This document shows, piece by piece, positions 26,010-35,122 of a stretch of DNA of 64,000 nt. Source of the DNA: Pseudomonadota bacterium (lineage in GTDB: Bacteria > Pseudomonadota > Alphaproteobacteria > Rhodobacterales > Rhodobacteraceae). Below the pieces are notes generated by a model. The model worked only from the letters and a program-made list of their open reading frames with translations. It did no database searches and had not been told where the DNA came from. Position 1 is the first letter of the stretch. Each line of letters opens with the position of its first letter. The DNA lies in the NCBI GenBank assembly GCA_020161655.1, contig JAIUPC010000024.1:306404-370403 (forward strand), given 5' to 3'. The position numbers and the translations under genes were made by a program.

Positions 26010-27466
26010 TCCGCCGCCTTCATCTCGAAGCCCTTGGCGATCTGGTCGGACGGGGCCACAGGGTATTCGCCGGAGAAGCAGGCGTCGCAATACTGCGGCG
26101 ACTTCGCATCGCGGCCCTGCGCTTCGCCGACAGCGCGGTAGAGGCCGTCGAGCGAGACGAACTTCAGGGAATCAACGCCGATCCAGTCGCGCATCTCATC
26201 CTCGCTCATCGTTGCGGCGAGGAGTTTTGAGCGTTCTGGCGTGTCGACGCCGTAAAAGCATGGCCAGGCGGTTGGCGGCGAGGCGATGCGGAAATGGACC
26301 TCGGCAGCGCCGGCATCAAGGATCATGTCCTTGATCTTGCGGCTGGTCGTCCCGCGCACGACGCTATCGTCGACAAGGATCACCCGCTTGCCCTTCACCA
26401 GCGCGCGGTTGACGTTCAGCTTCAGCCGGACGCCCATGTTGCGGATCTGCTCGGTCGGCTCGATGAAGGTCCGGCCCATATACTGGTTGCGGGTGATGCC
26501 TAGGCCGAAGGGGATGCCGCTTTCGGCGGCATAGCCGATGGCGGCGGGGGTGCCGCTGTCGGGCACCGGGCAGACGAGGTCGGCCTCGACCGGGGCTTCG
26601 CGCGCCAGTTCCACGCCGATCTGGCGGCGCGTCTCATAGACGGAGCGACCGCCGAGGATGGAATCGGGGCGCGAGAAGTAGACATGCTCGAATATGCAGA
26701 AGCGGCCCTTGGCGGGCGCGAAGGGCTGCGAGGAATGGACCTTGCCGTGTTCGATCACCACCATCTCGCCCGGCGCGATCTCACGCACGAACTCCGCGCC
26801 GATGATGTCGAGGGCGCAGGTCTCGGACGACAGCGCATAGCCGTCGCCGACCTTGCCGAGGACCAGCGGGCGCACGCCCAAGGGGTCGCGGACGCCGATG
26901 AGCTTCGTCCGGGTCATGGCGACGATGGAGAAGGCGCCTTCGACGGCGCGAAGCGCGTCCTTGATCCGTTCGGCCAAGGTCTTCTGCATCGACCGCGCCA
27001 TCAGGTGGATGATGCATTCGCTGTCGGAAGAGGACTGGAAGATCGCGCCACGCTCGATCAGGTCGCGGCGAAGCTGGGCGGCGTTGGTGAGGTTGCCGTT
27101 ATGGGCGATGGCGCAGCCGCCGATGGAGAATTCGCCGAAGAAGGGCTGGACGTCGCGGATCGCGGTGGAGCCTTTCGATCCGGCGGTGGAGTAGCGGACA
27201 TGGCCGATGGCGAGGCTGCCGGGCAGGGTGCCCATCACGTCGGCCTTGGTGAAGTTGTCGCGGACATAGCCGAAGCGCTTGGCGTTGTTGAAGCCTTCGT
27301 CCGCGTCATAGGCGACGATGCCGCCTGCTTCCTGTCCGCGATGCTGAAGGGCGTGCAGGCCGAGCGCCACGAAGTTCGCCGCATCGGCGACGCCGATCAC
27401 GCCGAAAATGCCACACTCCTCCTTCAACTTGTCATCGTCGAAGGGGTGGCTCAGGAATGGGCGCAT
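26006..27466 (-). CDS. purF: Amidophosphoribosyltransferase
   Basis: PurF (486 aa) makes phosphoribosylamine from PRPP and glutamine, the first step of purine synthesis. A 17-residue propeptide precedes the catalytic Cys18 (EECGIFGVIG). The PRPP loop is RVILVDDSVVRGTTSRK. Cysteines at FCIFEHVYFSRPDS, PCFYGVD and CDACFSGEYPV match the four 4Fe-4S ligands of the Bacillus-type enzyme, so this is the iron-sulfur, pro-enzyme form. It lies downstream of cvpA, as in many bacteria. Confidence 0.97.
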   Translation of the reverse strand: MRPFLSHPFDDDKLKEECGIFGVIGVADAANFVALGLHALQHRGQEAGGIVAYDADEGFNNAKRFGYVRDNFTKADVMGTLPGSLAIGHVRYSTAGSKGSTAIRDVQPFFGEFSIGGCAIAHNGNLTNAAQLRRDLIERGAIFQSSSDSECIIHLMARSMQKTLAERIKDALRAVEGAFSIVAMTRTKLIGVRDPLGVRPLVLGKVGDGYALSSETCALDIIGAEFVREIAPGEMVVIEHGKVHSSQPFAPAKGRFCIFEHVYFSRPDSILGGRSVYETRRQIGVELAREAPVEADLVCPVPDSGTPAAIGYAAESGIPFGLGITRNQYMGRTFIEPTEQIRNMGVRLKLNVNRALVKGKRVILVDDSVVRGTTSRKIKDMILDAGAAEVHFRIASPPTAWPCFYGVDTPERSKLLAATMSEDEMRDWIGVDSLKFVSLDGLYRAVGEAQGRDAKSPQYCDACFSGEYPVAPSDQIAKGFEMKAAE

Positions 27467-27563
27467 AGCGCGGTCTCCGAATCCGGGGATCGAATTTCGC
27501 CCCTCATTTAAGGGCTGGCGCGCCGCATGTCACGCCGTTGTCACAAGGAAGTGTGTGCCGGGC

Positions 27564-28202
27564 TCAGTTCGCCGGCGGCGTCACGGTCTTTGCGCCGGTG
27601 TCATTGCCGCCTTCGGCCCCGGTTGCCGGGTCGATCGTGGACTGCACCGGGGCGCCGCATTTGCCGACAAGTTCCTGATAGCGCGCGGTGATCCAGCCCG
27701 GCGCATCGGCAGGGACTTCGGCATTCAGCCGGTCCTGAAGCGATGAGAAGATGCGCGCGGACTGGGAACCGTCCACCGCCGGCACGCTGCCGCCGGCGAT
27801 GGCGCGGTCATAGGCGACGAAGGCGACGGCGACGAGAAGGATGCCGCGGAGGACGCCGAAGAGAAAGCCAAGGCCCTGATCGACTCCGCCGAGGGCGGAA
27901 CGCTGCACGGCGGAGGAAAAGAGCGGCGTGAAGATCGACATGACGATGAGCGCCACGGCAAAGACCGCCGCGAAGGCGGCGATCACCGAAAGCTCGCAGC
28001 TGCCGCCGAGGAACTTGTCGAGGATCGGGATCTGCTTGATGAGCGGTTCGGCCTGTGGCGCGAAGATGAAGGCAAGCACGGCGGCCGCGATCCAGCCGGC
28101 GATGGCGAGCGCCTCGCGCACGAAGCCCCTGCTGTAGGCGAGGATCGCGGACAACAGGAGGACAGCCGCGACCACGGCGTCTACGATGGTGAAACCTTCC
28201 AT
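27564..28202 (-). CDS. cvpA: CvpA family membrane protein
   Basis: A 212-residue inner-membrane protein of the colicin V production family, with four hydrophobic helices in the first 150 residues (FTIVDAVVAAVLLLSAILAY is the first) and a polar C-terminal tail. The GxxxG-rich segment GGVDQGLGFLFGVLRG is typical. The start is ATG 28202. It sits between radA and purF in the same direction. Confidence 0.9.
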   Translation of the reverse strand: MEGFTIVDAVVAAVLLLSAILAYSRGFVREALAIAGWIAAAVLAFIFAPQAEPLIKQIPILDKFLGGSCELSVIAAFAAVFAVALIVMSIFTPLFSSAVQRSALGGVDQGLGFLFGVLRGILLVAVAFVAYDRAIAGGSVPAVDGSQSARIFSSLQDRLNAEVPADAPGWITARYQELVGKCGAPVQSTIDPATGAEGGNDTGAKTVTPPAN

Positions 28203-28221
28203 GCCCTCGCTCCTTGCTCTC

Positions 28222-29589
28222 TCAGCCTGCCGCAAACATGTCGCCGACAAACGTCGTCAGATCGGGCATCTTCCGCACCCGCATCCCGTCGTCCCCGCCG
28301 GTCTTGCTCTGTTCCGGGGCGACTGCCTGTGAGAAACCAAGTTTTCTGGCCTCTTTCAACCTGTTTTCGGTCTGACCGACCGGACGGAGCGCGCCAGACA
28401 GGCTTATTTCACCGAAAATTACCATATCTGGCGGAAGTGCAACATCTTCGCGGGCCGAAAGCAAAGCTGCCGCCACGGCAAGATCGGCGGCCGGTTCGCT
28501 GACCCGCATCCCGCCGGCGACGTTCAGGAACACGTCGAGACCCGCGAAGGGGATGCCGCAGCGCGCCTCGAGCACGGCGAGGATGGTCGAGAGCCGGCCG
28601 GCATCAAGCCCGACCACGGTCCGGCGCGGCGTGCCGAGGTTGGAGGGCGCGACGAGGGCCTGTATCTCGGTCAGGACCGGTCGCGTGCCCTCGATCCCGG
28701 CAAAGACGGCCGAGCCGGGGCTGGCTTGCCCGCGTTCGGAGAGGAAAAGCGCCGAAGGGTTGGCGACCTCGGCGAGGCCGGCGCCGGTCATCTCGAAAAC
28801 GCCGATCTCATCCGCCGGGCCGAAGCGGTTCTTGACCGCGCGGAGGATGCGGAACTGGTGGCCGCGCTCGCCCTCGAAATAAAGAACGGTATCGACCATA
28901 TGCTCGACCACGCGGGGGCCGGCGATCTGGCCGTCCTTGGTGACATGGCCGACAAGGATGACCGAGGTGCCGCGCTTCTTGGCGAAGGTCACAAGCTCAT
29001 GCGCGGCGGAGCGAACCTGACTGACGGAGCCGGGTGCCGCCTCGACATGGTCGGCCCACATGGTCTGGATCGAATCGATGATCGCAAGATCGGGGCGGAG
29101 CGCGTCGAGCGTCGTCAGGATGTCGCGAAGGTTCGTCTCGGCTGCAAGCTGCACCGGCGCATCGGCAAGACCCAGCCGCGCCGCACGCATCCTGACCTGG
29201 GCCGATGCTTCCTCGCCCGAGACATAAAGGCAGGAGAGTCCGGCGCGCGCGAAACTTGCGGTGGCCTGCAACAGAAGCGTCGACTTGCCGATGCCGGGAT
29301 CGCCGCCGACAAGGATCGCGGACGCCGGGACAAGGCCCCCGCCTAGCACGCGGTCCAGCTCGTCCATGCCCGAAGGCGCGCGTTTGGGCGGCGTTTCCGT
29401 GGTGGCAAGCGTCGTCACCTCGATCTGCCGGCCCTTGGCGCCGCCAAGCGTCTTGCCCGAAGGGCCGGCGGCCAGCGGCGCTTCCTCGATGATGGAGTTC
29501 CATGCGCCGCAGGCGTCGCAGCGCCCCGACCATTTGCGGTGGAAGGCACCGCAGGCGGTGCAGGTGAAGCTTGGAAGTCCCTTGGCCAT
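28222..29589 (-). CDS. radA: DNA repair protein RadA
   Basis: RadA (455 aa) is a RecA-like branch-migration ATPase. Order of domains: an N-terminal C4 zinc finger (CTACGAFHRKWSGRCDACGAW), Walker A GGDPGIGKSTLLLQA near residue 95, the RadA-specific KNRFGPADEIG near residue 250, and a Lon-like C-terminal domain (GLDVFLNVAGGMRVSEPAADLAV region). The start is ATG 29589; the longer open frame upstream overlaps the divergent PBP gene. Confidence 0.96.
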   Translation of the reverse strand: MAKGLPSFTCTACGAFHRKWSGRCDACGAWNSIIEEAPLAAGPSGKTLGGAKGRQIEVTTLATTETPPKRAPSGMDELDRVLGGGLVPASAILVGGDPGIGKSTLLLQATASFARAGLSCLYVSGEEASAQVRMRAARLGLADAPVQLAAETNLRDILTTLDALRPDLAIIDSIQTMWADHVEAAPGSVSQVRSAAHELVTFAKKRGTSVILVGHVTKDGQIAGPRVVEHMVDTVLYFEGERGHQFRILRAVKNRFGPADEIGVFEMTGAGLAEVANPSALFLSERGQASPGSAVFAGIEGTRPVLTEIQALVAPSNLGTPRRTVVGLDAGRLSTILAVLEARCGIPFAGLDVFLNVAGGMRVSEPAADLAVAAALLSAREDVALPPDMVIFGEISLSGALRPVGQTENRLKEARKLGFSQAVAPEQSKTGGDDGMRVRKMPDLTTFVGDMFAAG

Positions 29590-29667
29590 GCGCCCTTCCT
29601 GCACCAGCGGCGATGCGCCCGCAAGCGGCCATGCGGCTAAAGCCCGCGCACCTGCCGCCAAGTTGTT

Positions 29668-29696
29668 TTGACCCCGGGGACGTGCCACGATATAGA
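29668..29696 (+). promoter_or_regulatory. Sigma-70 promoter of the PBP1A gene
   Basis: TTGACC (29668-29673), an exact 17-base spacer, and TATAGA (29691-29696). Transcription would begin near 29703, in front of the GGAGG at 29712-29716. This makes an upstream TTG start at 29668 impossible and supports 29725. Confidence 0.75.
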
Positions 29697-29724
29697 CCGG
29701 GCGTTCCTCGTGGAGGTCTCGGGT

Positions 29725-32277
29725 TTGCTCCGGTTTCTGGTATCCTTTTTTGGTGGAATCTTCAGCTGGGTCGTCACCGGCCTGGTCTTTGCTGCGCTGA
29801 CCGTGGGCGCGGTCTTCTGGATCTATAGCCGCGACCTGCCCAACCACGAATACCTTGCCCAATACACGCCGAAGACCATCAGCCGGATCTATTCCGGCGA
29901 AGGCCGCCTGATCGACGAATTCGCCACTGAAAGGCGCATCTTCGCGCCCATCGACGAGATCCCCGATCTGGTGAAGGACGCCTTCATTTCGGCCGAGGAC
30001 AAGAACTTCTATTCGCACCAGGGTTTCGACACGCGCGGCATGGCCGGTGCCCTTTGGGATGCGATCCGCACCCGTGGCCAGACGCTGCGCGGCGCCTCGA
30101 CCATCCCGCAGCAGGTGGCGAAGAACTTCCTTCTGGGTGGCGAAAGGACGGCGGAACGCAAGATCAAGGAGCTGGTCCTTGCCAACCGGCTGGTCAACAC
30201 CCTGCCGCGCGAAAAGATTCTTGAGCTTTACCTCAACGAGATTGACTTGGGGTTCCTGTCGTTCGGCGTCGCCTCGGCGGCGCAGACCTATTTCAACAAG
30301 ACGCTTGCTGAGCTGACGCCGGAAGAGGCCGCCTATCTCGCCGCGCTGCCGAAAGCGCCCTACAGCTACCACCCGGTCGACAACCACGAAGCGGCGGTCG
30401 AGCGGCGCAACTACGTCCTGCGCGAGATGCGGCAGAACGGCTATCTTGACGAAGCCGCCTATGAAAAGGCGGTGGCCGCACCTTTGAAGACCGTGCAGGG
30501 CGGCGATTATCCGTCCTTCCGCCGGAGCCTGCCGCCGCGCGACTATTTCACCGACGAGATCCGCCGCCAGCTTTCAAAAAGTTTCGGGCAGGAGGAGTTC
30601 TTTGGCGGTGGCCTGACGATCCGCGCCACCGAAGACCCCGAGATGCAGATGGCGGCGGCTTCCGCGCTGCAGGAAGCGCTTGAGAAATACGACCGCGGAC
30701 AGGGCGTCTGGCGCGGCACCCGCAAGGCGATCCCGGTCGAACAACTGGCCGACGAGGCGCAATGGCGGGCCACGCTCGCCACGACCGATGTGCCGCGCGA
30801 CATTCCGGGCTGGCTGCCGGCGGTGGTTCTGGAGGTCGGCGAAAGTTCTGCCCGGATCGGCATCGAAGGCGTCTCCGACGATGAGGACGGCCATGTCATC
30901 CCCGCCGAGGACGTGACCTGGGCGCGCAGGCGCGAAGCCGATGGCAAGCTTGGCAAAAAGGCCAAGGTGGCGGGTGATCTCGTCTCGGTCGGCGATGTCG
31001 TCCTTGTCCGCGCTGTCACCAACGAGGACGGCAGCTTCAACCGCTGGTCGCTCAGGCAGGTGCCGGACGTGCAGGGCGGCTTCATGGCGATGGACGTGAA
31101 CACCGGCCGCGTCATCGCGATGCAGGGCGGGTTTTCCTACCAGTCCTCGGTCTTCAACCGCGCAACGCAGGCGCAGCGCCAGCCGGGGTCGTCCTTCAAA
31201 CCCTTCGTCTATGCCGCAGCACTCGATTCAGGCTTCTCGCCCGCGACCATCGTCGTCGACGCCCCGATCGAGATCGAGACACCGCAGGGTCTCTGGACGC
31301 CGAAGAACGCGTCGAACAAGTTCTATGGCCCGACCCCGATGCGCACCGGGATCGAACAGTCCCGGAACCTCATGACGGTCCGTATCGCGCAGGAAGTCGG
31401 AATGCCGGTTGTCGCCGGCTATGCCGAACGCTTCGGCGTCTACGACCAACTGTCGCCCTTCCTCGCCAATGCCCTTGGCGCGCAGGAGACCACGCTCTTC
31501 AAGATGGTCGCCTCCTACGCCATGTTTGCCAATGGCGGCGAAAGGGTGGAGCCGACGCTAGTTGACCGCGTCCAGGACCGCTGGGGCAAGACGATCTACC
31601 GCCACGACCAGCGGATCTGCGAAAACTGCAATGCGCCGCGCCTGCCGCCCGGCCAGCCGCCGACCATCACCTCGGACCGCGAAAGGGTGATGGACGCGAT
31701 CACCGCCTATCAGCTCACTTCGATGCTGCAGGGCGTGGTCCAGCGCGGTTCTGGTTCGGGGGTCAAGCTGCCGGTGCCGACGGCGGGCAAGACCGGCACC
31801 ACGAACGATGCCAAGGATGTCTGGTTCATCGGCTTCACTTCGAACATCGTCGCCGGCTGCTACATGGGCTACGACCAGCCCCGGACGCTGGGCGAGGGCG
31901 CCTATGGCGGCACGCTCTGCGTTCCGGTGTTTCAGGAGTTCATGGAGCAGGCGGTACAGAAATACGGCGGCAGCCAGTTCAAGGTGCCGCCGGGCGGTCG
32001 TTTCATCAAGATCAACCGCTTTACCGGCGACCGTCTGCCCGACGATGCCGAGGGCGACTATGTTCAGGCCGAGTACTTCCGCGACGGCGTCGATACGATC
32101 TTCGGCATCGGCGCGCTGGTCGACGGCGGCTTTGCCATGGGCCAGAACCTGCCGCTTTACGCCTATGGCGAAATGGGCGGAGATGGCGGCACCACTGTCA
32201 CCACCCCCGACGGCGAAACCAAGGTCATTCCGAACAAGGCCGATTTTGGCACGATCAGTTCGGGCGGGCTCTATTAA
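29725..32277 (+). CDS. mrcA: Penicillin-binding protein 1A, bifunctional
   Basis: An 850-residue class A PBP that polymerises and cross-links peptidoglycan. An N-terminal membrane anchor (LLRFLVSFFGGIFSWVVTGL) is followed by the GT51 domain with EDKNFYSHQGFD (catalytic Glu91), an OB-like insert, and the transpeptidase with SSFK (Ser489), SRN and KTGTTND. The start is a TTG at 29725, eight bases after GGAGG and downstream of a clear promoter; the TTG at 29668 lies in the -35 box. Divergent from radA, followed by prfB. Confidence 0.95.
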   Translation: MLRFLVSFFGGIFSWVVTGLVFAALTVGAVFWIYSRDLPNHEYLAQYTPKTISRIYSGEGRLIDEFATERRIFAPIDEIPDLVKDAFISAEDKNFYSHQGFDTRGMAGALWDAIRTRGQTLRGASTIPQQVAKNFLLGGERTAERKIKELVLANRLVNTLPREKILELYLNEIDLGFLSFGVASAAQTYFNKTLAELTPEEAAYLAALPKAPYSYHPVDNHEAAVERRNYVLREMRQNGYLDEAAYEKAVAAPLKTVQGGDYPSFRRSLPPRDYFTDEIRRQLSKSFGQEEFFGGGLTIRATEDPEMQMAAASALQEALEKYDRGQGVWRGTRKAIPVEQLADEAQWRATLATTDVPRDIPGWLPAVVLEVGESSARIGIEGVSDDEDGHVIPAEDVTWARRREADGKLGKKAKVAGDLVSVGDVVLVRAVTNEDGSFNRWSLRQVPDVQGGFMAMDVNTGRVIAMQGGFSYQSSVFNRATQAQRQPGSSFKPFVYAAALDSGFSPATIVVDAPIEIETPQGLWTPKNASNKFYGPTPMRTGIEQSRNLMTVRIAQEVGMPVVAGYAERFGVYDQLSPFLANALGAQETTLFKMVASYAMFANGGERVEPTLVDRVQDRWGKTIYRHDQRICENCNAPRLPPGQPPTITSDRERVMDAITAYQLTSMLQGVVQRGSGSGVKLPVPTAGKTGTTNDAKDVWFIGFTSNIVAGCYMGYDQPRTLGEGAYGGTLCVPVFQEFMEQAVQKYGGSQFKVPPGGRFIKINRFTGDRLPDDAEGDYVQAEYFRDGVDTIFGIGALVDGGFAMGQNLPLYAYGEMGGDGGTTVTTPDGETKVIPNKADFGTISSGGLY

Positions 32278-32367
32278 CCGACAGCGGCGCTTGGGGGGGC
32301 GGCTTGCCGCAGGCAGCCGGCTCCGCTATCACGCGCGGCACGGGGTTCACGGGAAGGACGGACGGCC

Positions 32368-33495
32368 ATGCGCGCCGAGATGGAAAACATCGCCGAAGCT
32401 GTCGGCCGGACGCTGAAGCTTCTCGGCCAGCGGATGGATTGGGAATCCGCGCCGCACCGCCTGGAAGAGATGAACGCCATGATCGAGGATGGCGATCTCT
32501 GGTCCGACCCGGCGCGCGCGCAAAAGCTGATGCGCGACCGCCAGATGCTGATGGACAAGGTCGAGACCTACCGCCGGATCGAGCGCGAGCTGAAGGACAA
32601 TGTCGATCTGATCGAGCTTGGCGAGATGGAGGACGACAAGGCCATCATTGCCGATGCCGAAGCCGCGATGAAGGCCCTGAAGGAGCTTGCCGCGCAGAAG
32701 GAGCTTGAGGCGCTTCTGGATGGCGAGGCCGACGGCAACGACACCTTCCTAGAGATCAACGCCGGCGCCGGCGGCACCGAAAGCTGCGACTGGGCGTCGA
32801 TGCTGGCGCGGATGTATGTGCGCTGGGCCGAGAAGAAGGGCTACAAGGTCGAGCTTCAGTCGGAAACCGCCGGCGACGAGGCCGGCATCCGCTCTGCCGC
32901 CTACAAGATTTCCGGGCCGAATGCCTATGGCTGGCTGAAGTCGGAATCGGGCGTCCACCGGCTGGTGCGGATTTCGCCCTACGATTCCGCCGCACGGCGG
33001 CATACCTCGTTTTCCTCGGTCTGGGTCTATCCGGTCGTCGATGACAACATCGAGATCGTGATTCCCGACAACGAGATCAGGATCGACACCTACCGGTCGT
33101 CCGGTGCCGGCGGCCAGCACGTCAACACCACCGACTCGGCGGTGCGGATCACCCACCTGCCGACGAATATCGTCGTCACCTCGTCGATGAAGTCGCAGCA
33201 CCAGAACCGCGAGGCGGCGATGAACGCGCTGAAGGCGCGGCTCTACCAGCTTGAACTCGACAAGCGCAACGCCGCGATCAACGCCCAGCACGAATCCAAG
33301 GGCGATGCCGGCTGGGGCAACCAGATCCGCTCCTATGTCCTTCAGCCCTACCAGATGGTGAAGGACCTGCGGACGTCCTATGAGACATCGGACACGCAAG
33401 GCGTCCTTGACGGCGACATCGACGGATTCATGGCCGCGACGCTGGCCATGGACGTCGCCGGCAAGAGCCGCGCCGAGGCGAATGCCGAGGATTGA
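32368..33495 (+). CDS. prfB: Peptide chain release factor 2
   Basis: RF2 (375 aa) recognises UGA and UAA. GAGGQHVNTTDSAVR carries the catalytic GGQ. The codon-recognition tripeptide is SPY (RISPYDSAARRHTSF) in place of the textbook SPF. The gene is a single open frame from ATG 32368; the programmed +1 frameshift of E. coli prfB is absent. It lies 90 bases downstream of mrcA. Confidence 0.96.
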   Translation: MRAEMENIAEAVGRTLKLLGQRMDWESAPHRLEEMNAMIEDGDLWSDPARAQKLMRDRQMLMDKVETYRRIERELKDNVDLIELGEMEDDKAIIADAEAAMKALKELAAQKELEALLDGEADGNDTFLEINAGAGGTESCDWASMLARMYVRWAEKKGYKVELQSETAGDEAGIRSAAYKISGPNAYGWLKSESGVHRLVRISPYDSAARRHTSFSSVWVYPVVDDNIEIVIPDNEIRIDTYRSSGAGGQHVNTTDSAVRITHLPTNIVVTSSMKSQHQNREAAMNALKARLYQLELDKRNAAINAQHESKGDAGWGNQIRSYVLQPYQMVKDLRTSYETSDTQGVLDGDIDGFMAATLAMDVAGKSRAEANAED

Positions 33496-33536
33496 TCTCG
33501 GGTCAAGCGAGCTTCCCTGACTCAGCGCTTGCCACC

Positions 33537-33561
33537 GCCCGGTCGCCCAAAGCGACCGGGC
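33537..33561. terminator. Hairpin between prfB and the Lrp-type gene
   Basis: A perfect 10-bp stem, GCCCGGTCGC (33537-33546) with GCGACCGGGC (33552-33561), and a 5-base loop. No T-run follows on either strand. The rest of the interval to 33654 is GC-rich with further short inverted repeats. It probably helps end both convergent transcripts. Confidence 0.45.
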
Positions 33562-33654
33562 CGCGCCGACCCGCCCCCACGGGGCGGCGCGATGGCGCCA
33601 CCCCGCGGGCCGGCGCGACCCTCCGTTGCGCTTTGGATCAAACGACGACGATCA

Positions 33655-34125
33655 TTAGCCCAGCGGCAATTCCGTCGTCGCCTTGATCTGCCTGAGGACA
33701 AAGCTCGTCGTCGTCGCGCGCACGATGCCGGTGGCCAGCAGCGCGTGCATCAGGAAATCTTCCAGGTCCTCGGCATCCTTCGCCACGACCCGGATCAGGT
33801 AGTCCGCATTTCCGGTGACGCGGGCACATTCAAGGACGCGGTCCTGCCCCCTCACGAAACTGTCGAACTTCGCCACGGTGGCGGCGGTATGTTCGGTGAG
33901 CGAGACCTGGATATAGGCCGAGGCCCTGAGCCCGAGGATGCGCTGATCGAGGATCGCGACATGGCCGGTGATGACGCCCGCCTCCTCCAGCCGCTTCACC
34001 CGGCGCCAGGCCGGCGAGGCCGACATGCCAGCCGCTTCCGCCAGGCCTTGCGTCGACTGGCGCGCATCGCGCTGAAGGAGGCGCAGGAGCCTGCGGTCCG
34101 CCTCGTCAAGATCTACGTCAGGCAT
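33655..34125 (-). CDS. Lrp/AsnC family transcriptional regulator
   Basis: A 156-residue regulator with an N-terminal winged helix (LDEADRRLLRLLQRDARQST, then SASPAWRRVKRLEEAGVI) and a C-terminal RAM ligand domain (TGNADYLIRVVAKDAEDLE). The ATG at 34125 has GGGGAA upstream; 34161 and 34206 are less likely. It is divergent from phhA with 129 bases between them, which suggests control of phenylalanine hydroxylation in response to an aromatic amino acid. That link is inference. Confidence 0.9.
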   Translation of the reverse strand: MPDVDLDEADRRLLRLLQRDARQSTQGLAEAAGMSASPAWRRVKRLEEAGVITGHVAILDQRILGLRASAYIQVSLTEHTAATVAKFDSFVRGQDRVLECARVTGNADYLIRVVAKDAEDLEDFLMHALLATGIVRATTTSFVLRQIKATTELPLG

Positions 34126-34254
34126 GTGGTTCCCCGAAAGATCGCTTTTGCGAAACGTCATTCCCAGAGTAGCGCAAATCGCGGCCCATCCGGAACCTGA
34201 ATCCATGGGCTTGTGCTAGAATCCTCCCGACCGGATGAGATGGGAGGAGAAACC

Positions 34255-35049
34255 ATGCCCAAATCCACCGAGTATGAAGCGAAGATCCCCGATGCCGAGG
34301 GGCATATCTTCTATGACGCCGAAGAGGATGCCGTCTGGCGCGATCTGGTCGCCCGGCAACTCCCTGAGGTCATGCGCCATATGGCGCGGCCCTATACCGA
34401 CGGCCTCGCGCGCCTGAACCTGCCGCGCGACAGGGTGCCGCAATGTACCGAGGTTTCGAAGGTCCTGATGGCGGCGACGGGCTGGCGGGTCGAGCCGGTG
34501 CCCGCCCTCATCCCCTTCGGGCGCTTCTTTTCGATGCTCGCCGACCGCACCTTCCCGGCGGCCTCCTTCATCCGCAAGCGCAAGCATTTCGACTATATCG
34601 AGGAACCGGACATTTTCCATGAGGTCTTCGGTCATACGCCCCTCCTGACCGACCCGCGCTTTGCCGCCTTCAGCCAGGCCATCGGCAAGGCCGGCGTAAA
34701 AGCCGCGAAAGAGGATTATTCCTGGCTGATCCGGCTTTACTGGTTCTCCATCGAGTTCGGCCTGACGGTGGAGGAGGGCGGGGTCAAGGCGCTCGGCTCC
34801 GGCCTCGCCTCTTCCATCTCGGAACTGAAATGGGCGGTGGAGGGCGAGGCCCCGGAACGGCGGCCCTTCGACGTTATCGACATGCTGAGGACGCCCTACC
34901 GGATCGACATCCTGCAGCCGGTCTATTTCGTGATCGAGGATCTCGACAGCCTCTTCGCGGCGGCCGAGCGCGATCTTCTCGCCGATGTGCGGGAAGCGCG
35001 GGCACGCGGGCTTCACGCGCCGAAATACCCCGCCAAGGCCGCCTCCTGA
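34255..35049 (+). CDS. phhA: Phenylalanine 4-monooxygenase
   Basis: A 264-residue pterin- and iron-dependent hydroxylase that turns phenylalanine into tyrosine. The iron ligands are visible in FHEVFGHTPLL (two His) and in YWFSIEFGLT (Glu). The ATG at 34255 follows GGGAGGAG; the upstream ATG readings lack a ribosome site. A TAGAAT box at 34217 may be the -10. Divergent from the Lrp-type gene. Confidence 0.95.
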   Translation: MPKSTEYEAKIPDAEGHIFYDAEEDAVWRDLVARQLPEVMRHMARPYTDGLARLNLPRDRVPQCTEVSKVLMAATGWRVEPVPALIPFGRFFSMLADRTFPAASFIRKRKHFDYIEEPDIFHEVFGHTPLLTDPRFAAFSQAIGKAGVKAAKEDYSWLIRLYWFSIEFGLTVEEGGVKALGSGLASSISELKWAVEGEAPERRPFDVIDMLRTPYRIDILQPVYFVIEDLDSLFAAAERDLLADVREARARGLHAPKYPAKAAS

Positions 35050-35122
35050 ACCCGGCCAAAACTCCTTGCGCCGGGCGGGGGCGCCGTCCTAGCCTTCCCT
35101 CGCGCGCGAGTGAGGAGGAAAG

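Noticed and set aside
29590-30387. N-terminal extension of radA into the PBP gene
   Set aside because: The zinc-finger N-terminus at 29589 is complete, and the extension overlaps the promoter and coding sequence of mrcA.
34126-34254. Candidate long inverted repeat TTTGCG ... GCGCAAA between the Lrp-type gene and phhA
   Set aside because: The arms are short and 20 or so bases apart; too weak to call an operator.
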